From the NCBI RefSeq assembly GCF_011492945.1, contig NZ_CP045119.1:124001-188000 (forward strand): a stretch of 64,000 nt of DNA, written 5' to 3'. Positions 25,153 to 33,180 of this stretch are shown here, in pieces. Within the stretch, counting starts at the first letter, position 1, and every line of letters begins with the position of its first letter. A model generated the notes under the pieces. The model searched no databases, was not told where the DNA came from, and saw nothing but the letters and a program-made list of their open reading frames with translations. The stretch comes from Rubrobacter tropicus. GTDB taxonomy: Bacteria; Actinomycetota; Rubrobacteria; Rubrobacterales; Rubrobacteraceae. A program made the position numbers and the translations under genes.

Positions 25153-25270
25153 TTCAGCTGTCGGCTGTCAGCGATCAGCTTTCAGCTCTTGGCTCTTGCT
25201 GATCGCTGAAAGCGGAGGCGGAGCCGAAGCGGGCTGAAAGCTGACAGCGCGATCTGCTTCGCAGATCGCC
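25153..25270. repeat. Intergenic repeat, copy h
   Basis: A long palindromic member of the GCTGA family: TTCAGCTGTCGGCTGTCAGC with GCTGAAAGCTGACAGC at the other end and AGCGGAGGCGGAGCCGAAGC between. It ends in a GCGATCTG-cttcg-CAGATCGC hairpin (25249-25269) directly before the bcp stop codon, where it could serve as the bcp terminator. Confidence 0.8.
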
Positions 25271-25723
25271 TCAGATCGAGTCCGCGTCCGAGAGGATCTC
25301 GTCGGCGTGGGTCTCGGGGGAGACCTCAGGGTAGACCTTCGCGACGTTGCCGTCGGGGGAGAGCAGGAAGGTGACGCGGCTCGCGTAGCCCTTGTCCTCG
25401 TTCATGATGCCCAAAGCCTCGGCTGCGCGGCCGTCCTCGTCCGTGAGGAGCGGGAAGTTCAAACTGTACTTCTCCCTGAACTCGCGGTGGGATTCGGGGG
25501 AGTCGAGGGAGACGCCGTAGACTTTTATGCCGGCCTCGCCGTAGTCGGCCATGCGGTCGCGGAAGGCGCAGGCCTCCTTGGTGCAGCCCGGGGTGTCGTC
25601 TTTGGGGTAGAAGTAGAGGACGGTCCTCTGACCCGTGAGGTCGTCCGGGCCGACGCTGCTCCCGTCTTCGGCGACGAGGTCCATCGGGGGGAGGGGCTGG
25701 CCCTGTTGGGGTAGGTTCGCCAT
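25271..25723 (-). CDS. bcp: Thioredoxin-dependent peroxiredoxin (Bcp/PrxQ)
   Basis: A 150-residue peroxiredoxin reducing hydrogen peroxide and organic hydroperoxides. FYPKDDTPGCTKEACAFRD carries the peroxidatic cysteine and, five residues on, the resolving cysteine of atypical 2-Cys PrxQ enzymes. VYGVSLDSPESHREFREKYSLNFPLLTD is also typical. ATG start with an AAGGAG ribosome site. Divergent from the lipoprotein gene. Fits the oxidative-stress lifestyle suggested by the rest of the window. Confidence 0.95.
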   Translation of the reverse strand: MANLPQQGQPLPPMDLVAEDGSSVGPDDLTGQRTVLYFYPKDDTPGCTKEACAFRDRMADYGEAGIKVYGVSLDSPESHREFREKYSLNFPLLTDEDGRAAEALGIMNEDKGYASRVTFLLSPDGNVAKVYPEVSPETHADEILSDADSI

Positions 25724-25920
25724 CGTTGGGCTCCTTTTCGAGTGTCCGTCAGGGTAAGTCTACGGGATTCGAGGCCGCTTGCGGCAGGGGTGGATCATAC
25801 CGCCGGAAGGGAAAATCAGTCCTCAGGTCCTATGCGCCCGCGGGTATGATCTGTGATATTGGAGCGAGGTCGGAAAGGGGACGCGCCCCCGCGCCCGTCC
25901 CGGTCGAGAGGAGAGGTCTT

Positions 25921-26844
25921 TTGAGGAAGCTTCTGGTTTTGCTGGCGCTCGCGGCGACGGCGGCGCTCGCCGGCGCGTGCTCGTCCCCCGAGGACGGGGA
26001 GGGCGGCGCCAGGAAGGCGCCGGAGAGGGCTGAGAGGCCCACGGCCGTCGAGACGGTGCAGGTAGCCTACAAGGAGACGGCCGCCGAGCAGACGGCGAAG
26101 ACCTCCTTCGAAATAACGACGACGGGCCCGCCCATGGACCCGAACGAGTCGGGTCAGTCGGCCCCGATGGAGATGACCATAACGGGGCAGGGCATCATGG
26201 ACTTCTCCGGCGCCGCGTCGAGCCTGACGATGGAAATGTTCGGGATGGGCAACTTCGAGATGCGCCAGATCGGGAACACGGTCTACATGAAGATGCCGGA
26301 GGGGGGCCCGGCGCAGATGCCCGGGGCCAGGCCCTGGATAAGGGTCGACCTGGACGACGCCTACGAGCGTGAGTACGGTGCGAACCCGGCCCAGATGCCG
26401 GGCGGCGCGGCGGGAGACCCCACGCGCCAGCTGGAATACCTGCGCGGCGTCTCCGACTCCGTCGAAAAGGTCGGAACCGAGAAGGTGCGCGGCGTACAGA
26501 CGACCCGCTACGAGGCCATCTTGGACCTCAGGAAAGAGGCGGCCGGGCGGGGGGCCGAGGTGAGAGAGGCGCAGGAGGAGATTATCGAGCAGATCGGCAC
26601 GAGCAAGCTTCCCGTCGAGGTGTGGCTCGACGACCAGAACCGCGTCCGCCGCTACGCCATGGACGTGGCCGTGCCGGTACCCGAGAACGCCTCGGCCCCT
26701 GGGATGCCGGAGGGCGGCAAGATGCGGACGAGCATGGTCGCCGAGTACTACGACTTCGGCACGCCGGTCGAGGTTCAGGCGCCGCCGCAGGAGCAGACCA
26801 CGGACGGCTCGAAGATGTTCTCCCGGCAGCCGGTCGCGCGGTAG
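25921..26844 (+). CDS. Lipoprotein, LppX/LprG-like fold suspected
   Basis: A 307-residue secreted lipoprotein. Signal peptide LRKLLVLLALAATAALAGAC ends in lipobox LAGAC, with the cysteine near residue 20. The mature part (TAKTSFEITTTG..., MTITGQGIMDFSGAASSLTMEM, IGNTVYMKMP, WIRVDLDD, TTRYEAILDL, LPVEVWLDDQNRVRRYAMD) matches the half-barrel lipoproteins related to LppX/LprG/LolA that bind lipids. The TTG start at 25921 follows GAGGAGAGG; the open frame extends further but with no signal-like sequence. Function inferred only from fold. Confidence 0.72.
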   Translation: MRKLLVLLALAATAALAGACSSPEDGEGGARKAPERAERPTAVETVQVAYKETAAEQTAKTSFEITTTGPPMDPNESGQSAPMEMTITGQGIMDFSGAASSLTMEMFGMGNFEMRQIGNTVYMKMPEGGPAQMPGARPWIRVDLDDAYEREYGANPAQMPGGAAGDPTRQLEYLRGVSDSVEKVGTEKVRGVQTTRYEAILDLRKEAAGRGAEVREAQEEIIEQIGTSKLPVEVWLDDQNRVRRYAMDVAVPVPENASAPGMPEGGKMRTSMVAEYYDFGTPVEVQAPPQEQTTDGSKMFSRQPVAR

Positions 26845-26926
26845 GCAGGGCCCCCAGACGGCGGATTTTACTAACGCCGCGGGATGTTCTAACCTGACCG
26901 GAGGCTGTCGAGGGAAATCTACTCTG

Positions 26927-27940
26927 ATGGGGAGTGGGATGAGGTCGTCTTTCGGATCGCGGGTAAAGAGCAGGGGTTTGTGGGCGTGGCGGCGGGCCTC
27001 GGCCCGGTATCCGAAGCTGGCCGTCCTCAGGCGCCGGCTGGCCGCGGCGTCGATCAGGCCCGGGCGTTCGCGGGTGGCCGCGCCGGAGGTGGCCGGGGAC
27101 GGTTTGGACCCGGCCAATATCGTCTGGATCTTCTGCGTGGCAAGGAGCGGCAGCACGTGGCTGGCCTCCATGATGGGCGAGATGGAGGGGACCGAGGTCT
27201 GGAAGGAGCCGCGGGTGGGCCACCTCTTCGGGGAGTTCTACGAGAACACCCCGAGGGCGAAGGCCGAATCGGCGAACTTCATAATGGGCACCCCGACCCG
27301 GGAGGCCTGGATCTCCTCGATAAGGCACTTCGTCCTGACCGGCGCCCGGTACGCCTTCCCGACCCTCGGCCCGAAAGACTACCTGGTAGTGAAAGAGCCG
27401 GGCGGGGGCGTCGGCGCCCCATTCCTCATGGACGCGCTGCCGGAGAGCCGCATGATCCTGCTGGTCCGGGACCCCAGGGACGTCGTCTCATCCTCCCTCG
27501 ACGCCACGCGGGAGGGCAGCTGGCAGAAGGAGCAGCGCCGGGCCGCCGGCTCCGGCCGCAAGTCCCTCACGGCCAGGTCGCCCGACGCCGTTGTGAAAAG
27601 GTCCGCCAAAAAATACCTGCGGAACATGGAGAGGGCCATGCAGGCCTTCGACGCCCACGAAGGCCCGAAGTCGCTCGTCCGCTACGAGGACCTGAGATCC
27701 GACACCGCCGCCGTCATGGGGCGCATCTACTCGGAGCTCGGGATGGAGACGGGCGGGGACGCGCTGACCCGGGCCGTCGAGAAGCACTCGTGGGAGGCGA
27801 TCCCCGAGGACATGAAGGGCCAGGGGAAGTTCTACCGGAAGGCCTCTCCAGGGGGGTGGGAGGACGACCTCACGCCCGGGCAGGCGGAGATAGTCGAGGA
27901 GATCAGCGCCCCCCTAATAGAAAAGTTCTACCCCCGCTAA
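26927..27940 (+). CDS. Sulfotransferase family protein
   Basis: A 337-residue cytoplasmic enzyme. IFCVARSGSTWLASMM (near residues 67-82) is the PAPS 5'-phosphosulfate loop, and ILLVRDPRDVVSSSLD (near 175-190) is the 3'-phosphate loop with its conserved Arg and Ser. YEDLRSDTAAVM and the C-terminal GQGKFYRKASPGGWEDDLTP are also typical of sulfotransferases. Acceptor unknown: a glycolipid, carbohydrate or small metabolite. The first 60 residues are basic. An ATG four codons later (26939) is equally possible. A hairpin follows the stop. Confidence 0.85.
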   Translation: MGSGMRSSFGSRVKSRGLWAWRRASARYPKLAVLRRRLAAASIRPGRSRVAAPEVAGDGLDPANIVWIFCVARSGSTWLASMMGEMEGTEVWKEPRVGHLFGEFYENTPRAKAESANFIMGTPTREAWISSIRHFVLTGARYAFPTLGPKDYLVVKEPGGGVGAPFLMDALPESRMILLVRDPRDVVSSSLDATREGSWQKEQRRAAGSGRKSLTARSPDAVVKRSAKKYLRNMERAMQAFDAHEGPKSLVRYEDLRSDTAAVMGRIYSELGMETGGDALTRAVEKHSWEAIPEDMKGQGKFYRKASPGGWEDDLTPGQAEIVEEISAPLIEKFYPR

Positions 27941-27948
27941 AGCGGGTT

Positions 27949-27967
27949 GCGGAGGTACCGCCTCCGC
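27949..27967. terminator. Hairpin after the sulfotransferase gene
   Basis: GCGGAGG (27949-27955), loop TACCG, CCTCCGC (27961-27967), nine bases after the stop codon. The T-rich tail is poor; a CTTTATTG stretch follows after 15 bases. Confidence 0.55.
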
Positions 27968-27992
27968 TATCGTGCATAAGCTTTATTGCTCG

Positions 27993-28025
27993 TGCTGAAA
28001 GCTGACCGCTGAAAGCTGACAGCTT
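27993..28025. repeat. Intergenic repeat, short copy i
   Basis: TGCTGAAAGCTGACCGCTGA followed by AAGCTGACAGCTT, one base before the stop codon of the minus-strand UbiB-like gene. Core-only member of the GCTGA family. Confidence 0.7.
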
Positions 28026-28026
28026 T

Positions 28027-29514
28027 CTAAGAATCGTCTGTGTGGCGCGCGACTATCTCCAGAACGTCGAGGTTTGGGTCGAGGGTGCGGGTGATCCCAT
28101 CCAGCAAGCCTATGGCGCGCCCCACGAGGAGCAGCCTGGGCGGAAGGTCCCCCACGCTCGCCCCGAGCCCGCGGCCAAGCTCCCCGAGTTCGGGCCTGGC
28201 CTCTTCGCGCCCGCCGCCTAGCAGGACGCCGACCACGGCGAGCAGGGTCTCGACGTCGGTCTGCGGCCCCACGGGGAGCCCCGCCTCCCCGAGCGAGCCC
28301 GCGAGCGCTTCGAGGTCGCCGTCTCTCATGGCCCCGACCATCCCCTTCAGGGTGGCGACGAACGAGCCTTCCAACTCCAGCGTGAGGCCGTGGTCGAGCA
28401 GGATCAGGCGGGGACCATCCGGGCCGGGCTGGACCAGGAGGTTGCCCGGGTGCGGGTCGGCGTGGAGGACGCCGTGCCGGAAGAGGCCCTCCGCGAAGGC
28501 GTCGTTGAGCCTCTCCGCGACCGCGGCGGGGTCTATGTCGGCCGCGTCGAGCGCTTCGCGGTCGGAGATGCCGATCCCCTCCACGAAGTCCATGACGAGC
28601 AAACGTTCCGTGTTGAAGCCTTCGACGACACCCGGCACGACCACGTCCGTCCGGTGCGAGAGCGTGCGCTTGAGGGTCTTCATGGCCCGTGCTTCGCGGC
28701 GGAAGTCGAGCTCGAGGGGGAGCGTCCAGCGGAGGTAGTCGGCTATGGGCCCGAGCCTGACGTCCGGCTCCAGGCGGGCGATGGCCTCGAAGATGGCTTC
28801 GAGCGCTTCGAGGTCCGCCTCGATGAGGCCCGCGACGTCGGGGTACTGGACCTTGACCGCGACCGCGTGGCCGCCGCGCAGCCTCGCCCGGTGGACCTGG
28901 GCTATGGAGGCCGCCGCGACTGGCTCGCGGTCGAAGGTGGAGAAGACCTCGTCCACCGGTCGCCCGAGCTCGCGGACGACGGCGGCTTCTATGGCCTCGT
29001 AGGGTCGGGGCGGGACGCGGTCCTGGAGCGAGGAGAGCTCTTCTGTGTAGGCGGCGGGGAGGAGGTCGGGGCGGGATGAGGCGAACTGGCCCGCCTTTAT
29101 GAGGGTGCCGCCGAGGGTCTCGGCCGCGTCCAGAAGACGCCCGGCCCCCCTGCGGTGTGCGAGATCCCAGTCCCCGTCCCCGACGGTCGCGGGAAGCCAC
29201 CGGGCTCGCTCCCTGAGCGTCGTGTACCCCAGGTACAGGTCCGCGGCAAGCGTGGCGAGCACGAGGGTGCGCGGCGAGGGCACGCCGTGGGGCATCCCGG
29301 GACCGGGCCGGCCCGCCCGTTCCGTTGCCGCCAGGTTGGCGCCCGTCCACAGGAACCACTGCGCCCGGGAGAGGTCGCCCAGGCGGAAGGGTGCCGCGGG
29401 GTCCGTGATTCCGGCGGCCACGGCTTCGCGCGTCTCGGCGGCGGAGCGGCGGGCCGCCTTCAGCAGCACCTCGCGGACCCCGAGGGCCGCGTCGCCCCAA
29501 GGGCCCAGCGTCAT
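28027..29514 (-). CDS. ABC1/UbiB-family atypical kinase
   Basis: A 495-residue protein with the ABC1/AarF/UbiB kinase-like fold: GGTLIKAGQFASSRPDLLP (KxGQ motif), VAAASIAQVHRARLRGGHAVAVKVQYP (Ala-rich loop and catalytic Lys), MKTLKRTL, HGVLHADPHPGNLL (catalytic loop) and LILLDHGLTLEL (DFG-like). UbiB-type ATPases assist isoprenoid-lipid or quinone synthesis. The C-terminal part has a weak hydrophobic region. GTG/ATG context gives ATG at 29514. It is divergent from the phosphonate cluster. Confidence 0.9.
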   Translation of the reverse strand: MTLGPWGDAALGVREVLLKAARRSAAETREAVAAGITDPAAPFRLGDLSRAQWFLWTGANLAATERAGRPGPGMPHGVPSPRTLVLATLAADLYLGYTTLRERARWLPATVGDGDWDLAHRRGAGRLLDAAETLGGTLIKAGQFASSRPDLLPAAYTEELSSLQDRVPPRPYEAIEAAVVRELGRPVDEVFSTFDREPVAAASIAQVHRARLRGGHAVAVKVQYPDVAGLIEADLEALEAIFEAIARLEPDVRLGPIADYLRWTLPLELDFRREARAMKTLKRTLSHRTDVVVPGVVEGFNTERLLVMDFVEGIGISDREALDAADIDPAAVAERLNDAFAEGLFRHGVLHADPHPGNLLVQPGPDGPRLILLDHGLTLELEGSFVATLKGMVGAMRDGDLEALAGSLGEAGLPVGPQTDVETLLAVVGVLLGGGREEARPELGELGRGLGASVGDLPPRLLLVGRAIGLLDGITRTLDPNLDVLEIVARHTDDS

Positions 29515-29574
29515 GTGTTCTCTCCGGTCACGGTCGCAGAGTATACGGGTTGAAGCGGGGCGGTCGCGCCGACG

Positions 29575-29596
29575 CCGCTTTGTCTAGACGAAACGG
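29575..29596. promoter_or_regulatory. Candidate PhnF operator 1 (upstream of phnD)
   Basis: A 22-base near-perfect palindrome, CCGCTTTGTCTAGAC followed by GAAACGG, lies 97 bases before phnD and 60 bases before the divergent UbiB gene start. Its core GTCTAGAC and left arm recur at two other points of the phosphonate cluster. GntR/HutC-type repressors such as PhnF bind palindromes of this size. Confidence 0.72.
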
Positions 29597-29692
29597 ACGT
29601 TTAACCGGCAGTTATCAAGGTCGTAACAAAGGGGTCTACTGGCTGTTGTACCGTCGGGAAGGCGTTACCCGTTTACCTTTGGAGGTCGGAGT

Positions 29693-30679
29693 ATGGTCGA
29701 GAGGTTTGTACCCCGTGGTGCCGGAGCGGTCGCGTCAGCGGTCGCGTCGCGGGCGGTCAGCCGGGGAGATTTTTTGAGGCTCGGCGGGTTCGGTGTAGCG
29801 GGTGCTGCCCTGCTGCCGCTCGCCGGGTGCGGCGGGTCCGGAGAGGCGCAGGGGGACTCCGGAGGCATACCGGACCCGCTCAACATCGGGGTAATACCGG
29901 CCGAGGACACCGAGCAGGTCGCCGCGACCTTCGAGCCCATAGCGAAGTACGTCGGCGAGGAGGTCGGGGTCGAGACGAAGCTCTACACCGCCACCGACTA
30001 CTCCGGCATCATCGAGGCCATGCGCTCGGGTGAGGCGGAGGTCGCCTGGCTCGGACCCCTCTCCTACGTGCTGGCCGCCCAGCGGGCGAACGCGGAGGCG
30101 GTGGCCGTCCAGCTAACCGAGGAGGGGACCAAGGACCCGACCTACCGCAGCTTCATAATCACCCGGAAAGACAGCGGCGTGCGGAGCCTGGAGGACCTCA
30201 AGGGCAAGAACTTCGCCTTCGTCGACCCGGCCTCGACCTCGGGCAACCTCTTCCCGCGGCAGGCCTTCAAGGAGGCCGGCATGGACCCGGACAAGGACCT
30301 CGCCGAGGCCACCTTCGCCGGCGGGCACGACGCCTCGGCGCTCGCCGCCGCCAACGGCGACGTGGACGCCGGCGCCGTAGCGAGCACTACCTTCGAGAGC
30401 ATGATCGCCGAGGGCATCTTGAACGAGAACGACGTCAGGAAGATCTGGGAGTCCGACCCGATCCCCGAGAGCCCCATCGCCGTGCGCGGCGACCTGAGCC
30501 CCGGGGCCAAAGAAAAGATCAAGCAAGCCTTCGTCGGGATGAGGCCAGAGGACGTGGGCGAGGAGGAGATCAGCCCCGACGGCGCCGTCGGCTACGTGGC
30601 CGCCAGGGACTCCGACTACGACGTGATACGTAAGCTCGCCAGGTCCCTGAACCTCGACGCCGAGACCCTGGCGAGCTAG
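29693..30679 (+). CDS. phnD: Phosphonate/phosphite ABC transporter substrate-binding lipoprotein
   Basis: A 328-residue periplasmic-type binding protein. A long N-terminal signal (residues about 1-45) holds a Tat-like SRGDFLRLGG motif with one Arg replaced, a hydrophobic stretch and lipobox LAGC. The mature protein has the PhnD pattern: LNIGVIPAEDTEQVAATFEPIAKYV, YSGIIEAMRSGEAEVAWLGPLSYVLA, FAFVDPASTSGNLFPRQAF and ALAAANGDVDAGAVAS. It captures phosphonates, phosphite or phosphate esters. First gene of phnDCE. A palindromic operator lies upstream. Confidence 0.95.
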   Translation: MVERFVPRGAGAVASAVASRAVSRGDFLRLGGFGVAGAALLPLAGCGGSGEAQGDSGGIPDPLNIGVIPAEDTEQVAATFEPIAKYVGEEVGVETKLYTATDYSGIIEAMRSGEAEVAWLGPLSYVLAAQRANAEAVAVQLTEEGTKDPTYRSFIITRKDSGVRSLEDLKGKNFAFVDPASTSGNLFPRQAFKEAGMDPDKDLAEATFAGGHDASALAAANGDVDAGAVASTTFESMIAEGILNENDVRKIWESDPIPESPIAVRGDLSPGAKEKIKQAFVGMRPEDVGEEEISPDGAVGYVAARDSDYDVIRKLARSLNLDAETLAS

Positions 30680-30687
30680 GGAGCCTG

Positions 30688-31452
30688 ATGGCCGCCTACG
30701 TCGAAGTGAAGTCCTTGAGCAAGACCTACCCGAACGGGACGAGGGCGCTGCGCGACGTCTCGTTCTCGATGGACCACGGCGAGTTCGCCGTGATCGTCGG
30801 CAAGAGCGGCGCGGGTAAATCGACCCTGCTCCGCTGCATGAACAGCCTGACCGAGCCGTCGGGCGGCGGGGTCGAGGTGGACGGCCGCAGCGTGACGGGC
30901 CTCTCGGGCAGGGCCCTCCGCTCCGCCCGCAAGGAGATGGGCTTCGTCTTCCAGCAGTTCAACCTCGTCAAACGGATCTCCGCCCTCAACAACGTGCTCT
31001 GCGGGATGCTCTCCGAGATGCCGACGATGAGGAGCGTGTTTCGGCGCTTTACTGACGAAGAGAGGCTCCACGCCCTGGACTGCCTGGACAAGGTCGGGCT
31101 CGCGGACAGGGCCCACCAGCGGGCGGACACCCTCTCGGGCGGCCAGCAGCAGCGGGTCGCCATCGCGCGAGCCCTCGCCCAGGGGCCGAAGGTGGTGCTC
31201 GCCGACGAGCCGGTAGCATCCCTCGACCCCGAGTCGGCCCGCACGGTCATGGACGCCCTGCGCTACCTCGCCACCGAGGAGGGGATGGCGGTCTTCTGCA
31301 ACCTCCACCAGGTCAACCTGGCGGGCCGTTACGCCGACCGGATCCTGGGCATGCGCGATGGCGAGCTCGTGCTCGACCGCCGCTCCGGCCGGCTGGAGCG
31401 GGACGAGGTCCGGGCCGTCTACGGGGCCGAGATGCAGGAGGCGTTCGCGTGA
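30688..31452 (+). CDS. phnC: Phosphonate ABC transporter ATPase
   Basis: A 254-residue ABC ATPase energising phosphonate uptake. Walker A GKSGAGKST (near 39-47), Q-loop FVFQQFNLV, signature LSGGQQQR and Walker B VVLADEP followed by the H-loop NLHQVNLAGRYADRI are all intact. SVFRRFTDEER before the signature is PhnC-typical. It starts eight bases after phnD, and its stop overlaps phnE by four bases. Confidence 0.96.
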   Translation: MAAYVEVKSLSKTYPNGTRALRDVSFSMDHGEFAVIVGKSGAGKSTLLRCMNSLTEPSGGGVEVDGRSVTGLSGRALRSARKEMGFVFQQFNLVKRISALNNVLCGMLSEMPTMRSVFRRFTDEERLHALDCLDKVGLADRAHQRADTLSGGQQQRVAIARALAQGPKVVLADEPVASLDPESARTVMDALRYLATEEGMAVFCNLHQVNLAGRYADRILGMRDGELVLDRRSGRLERDEVRAVYGAEMQEAFA

Positions 31453-32246
31453 GCGCCGGGGTCCCCGAACTCACCAGAGGCGGCGGCGCCGTAAGGCGGG
31501 CGTTCGGGTTCGTGGGCCTTCTGCTCATCGTCGTGTTCTTTCTCTGGAGCTTCGTGGCAGTGGAGTTCAGCCCCGTCAAGTTCGCCCAGGGGACGCCAGA
31601 CCTCGTCGCCCTGATCTCGGACATGTTCCCGCCCGCTGTGGCGACCCTGCCCGAGGTCGCGCTCGCCGCCCTGGAGACGCTCCAGATGGCGCTCGTGGGG
31701 ACCGCGCTCGCCGCCCTCGTCTCCGTGCCGCTCGCCTTCCTGGCGGCCAGGAACGTCACCCCGAACGTGGTCCTCTACCACGCTACCCGGGCCTTCGTCG
31801 TCTTCACGCGCGCGGTGCCGGACCTGGTCTTCGCCCTGATCTTCGTCGCGGCCGTCGGCCTCGGCCCGTTCCCCGGCACTCTTGCCCTCGCGATCCACTC
31901 CATAGGGATGCTCGGCAAGCTCTACGCCGAGACGATAGAGGAGATCGACGCCGGCCAGGTCGAGGCGCTGAAGTCCACCGGAGCCGGACCCTTGCAGGTC
32001 CTCGCCTTCGGGGTGGTGCCGCAGGTCTTGCCCTCGTTCGTCGGCCTCACGCTCTACCGCTGGGACATAAACATCCGTTCCTCCGTCGTGCTCGGCCTCG
32101 TCGGGGCCGGTGGTATCGGGTTCTTGCTGACGAACGCGATGCGGCTCTTCAAGTACCAGGAGGTGCTAACCATCCTGCTCTTCGTCTTCGTCATAGTCCT
32201 CATCGTCGAACAGACCTCCTCCTACATCCGCGCGAAGTTCATCTAG
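31449..32246 (+). CDS. phnE: Phosphonate ABC transporter permease
   Basis: A 265-residue inner-membrane permease with about six membrane segments. The coupling EAA loop reads QVEALKSTGAGPLQVLAFGVVPQVLP, and the PhnE signature YRWDINIRSSVVLGLVGAGGIGFLL is intact. GTG start overlapping phnC. Completes PhnDCE. A gap of 88 bases holding operator 2 separates it from phnX. Confidence 0.96.
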   Translation: MSAGVPELTRGGGAVRRAFGFVGLLLIVVFFLWSFVAVEFSPVKFAQGTPDLVALISDMFPPAVATLPEVALAALETLQMALVGTALAALVSVPLAFLAARNVTPNVVLYHATRAFVVFTRAVPDLVFALIFVAAVGLGPFPGTLALAIHSIGMLGKLYAETIEEIDAGQVEALKSTGAGPLQVLAFGVVPQVLPSFVGLTLYRWDINIRSSVVLGLVGAGGIGFLLTNAMRLFKYQEVLTILLFVFVIVLIVEQTSSYIRAKFI

Positions 32247-32253
32247 GTGGGCG

Positions 32254-32275
32254 TGCCGCTGTCTAGACAAACCCC
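32254..32275. promoter_or_regulatory. Candidate PhnF operator 2 (upstream of phnX)
   Basis: CCGCTGTCTAGACAAAC sits in the phnE-phnX gap; its core GTCTAGAC (32261-32268) is the same as in operator 1, with a shorter left arm. It would let the degradation genes from phnX onward be controlled separately from phnDCE. Confidence 0.65.
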
Positions 32276-32334
32276 TTCTCGAACCCGTCCGGACGGGGGA
32301 TGATGGGTTACACGAAAGCGACGGGGGAGGCCCG

Positions 32335-33180
32335 ATGACCGAAGACAGGCCGAGGTTCACGTATAGCCGGGTCTACACGGGGCCGGTCAGGGCTGTCGTC
32401 TTCGACTGGGCCGGGACCACGGTGGATTACGGGAGCCTGGCGCCGGTCGCGGCCTTCGCCGAGGTGTTTCGCCGGAGGGGGGTGGAGCTTTCGGCGGGTC
32501 AGATCAGGGGTCCCATGGGGACGGCCAAGCGCGACCACATCCTGTCGCTGACGAGGCTCGAAGCCGTGAGAGAAGCCTGGATCTCGGCTAACGGATCTTC
32601 TCCCTCCGAAGACGACGTGGACGAGATGTTCGGCGAGTTCGAGCCGCTCCTCGTCGAGAGCGCGGCGGCCCACGCGGGTCTCATACCGGGCACCCTGGAG
32701 ACGGTGGCGTGGTGCCGGGAGCGGGACATCCGGGTCGGATCCTCGAGCGGTTACGGGCGTGGGATCTTGGGCGAGATCCTACCCATCGCCCGCGATCAGG
32801 GCTACAAGCCGGATACCCTCGTCTGCCCCGAGGACGTCCCGGCCGGACGCCCCTACCCCTGGGCGATGTACAGGGCCGCGATGGACCTGGACGTGTACCC
32901 GATGGCAGCCATCGTCAAAGTAGGGGACACGGTGGCCGACGTGGAGGAGGGCCTGAACGCGGGCTCCTGGACCGTCGGCCTCGCCAGAAGTGGCAACGAA
33001 CTCGGCCTCGGCGAAGACGAGGTCGAAGCCCTCGACGGGGAGACCCTCGCCGCGAAGCTCGAAGCCGTCTACGACCGGCTGCGCGGGGCCGGGGCCCACT
33101 ACGTCGTCGACACCATCGCCGACGTTCCCGGGGCGCTCGAAGATATCTCCGCGAGGCTGCGCACCGGAGAATGCCCTTGA
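32335..33180 (+). CDS. phnX: Phosphonoacetaldehyde hydrolase (phosphonatase)
   Basis: A 281-residue HAD-superfamily enzyme that cleaves phosphonoacetaldehyde to acetaldehyde and phosphate. The nucleophile loop is VFDWAGTTVDYG (Asp24). The Schiff-base lysine lies in RGPMGTAKRDHI (Lys65), the same 41-residue spacing from the nucleophile as in known PhnX. CPEDVPAGRPYPWAMYRAAMDL and KVGDTVADVEEG are also diagnostic. ATG start with a GGGGGAGG ribosome site. Its 3' end overlaps the flavoenzyme gene by ten bases. Confidence 0.95.
   Translation: MTEDRPRFTYSRVYTGPVRAVVFDWAGTTVDYGSLAPVAAFAEVFRRRGVELSAGQIRGPMGTAKRDHILSLTRLEAVREAWISANGSSPSEDDVDEMFGEFEPLLVESAAAHAGLIPGTLETVAWCRERDIRVGSSSGYGRGILGEILPIARDQGYKPDTLVCPEDVPAGRPYPWAMYRAAMDLDVYPMAAIVKVGDTVADVEEGLNAGSWTVGLARSGNELGLGEDEVEALDGETLAAKLEAVYDRLRGAGAHYVVDTIADVPGALEDISARLRTGECP

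Noticed and set aside
29693-29830. Tat signal on PhnD
   Set aside because: The motif is SRGDFLRL, with one arginine of the twin pair replaced by glycine; a lipoprotein signal ending at LAGC is the safer call.
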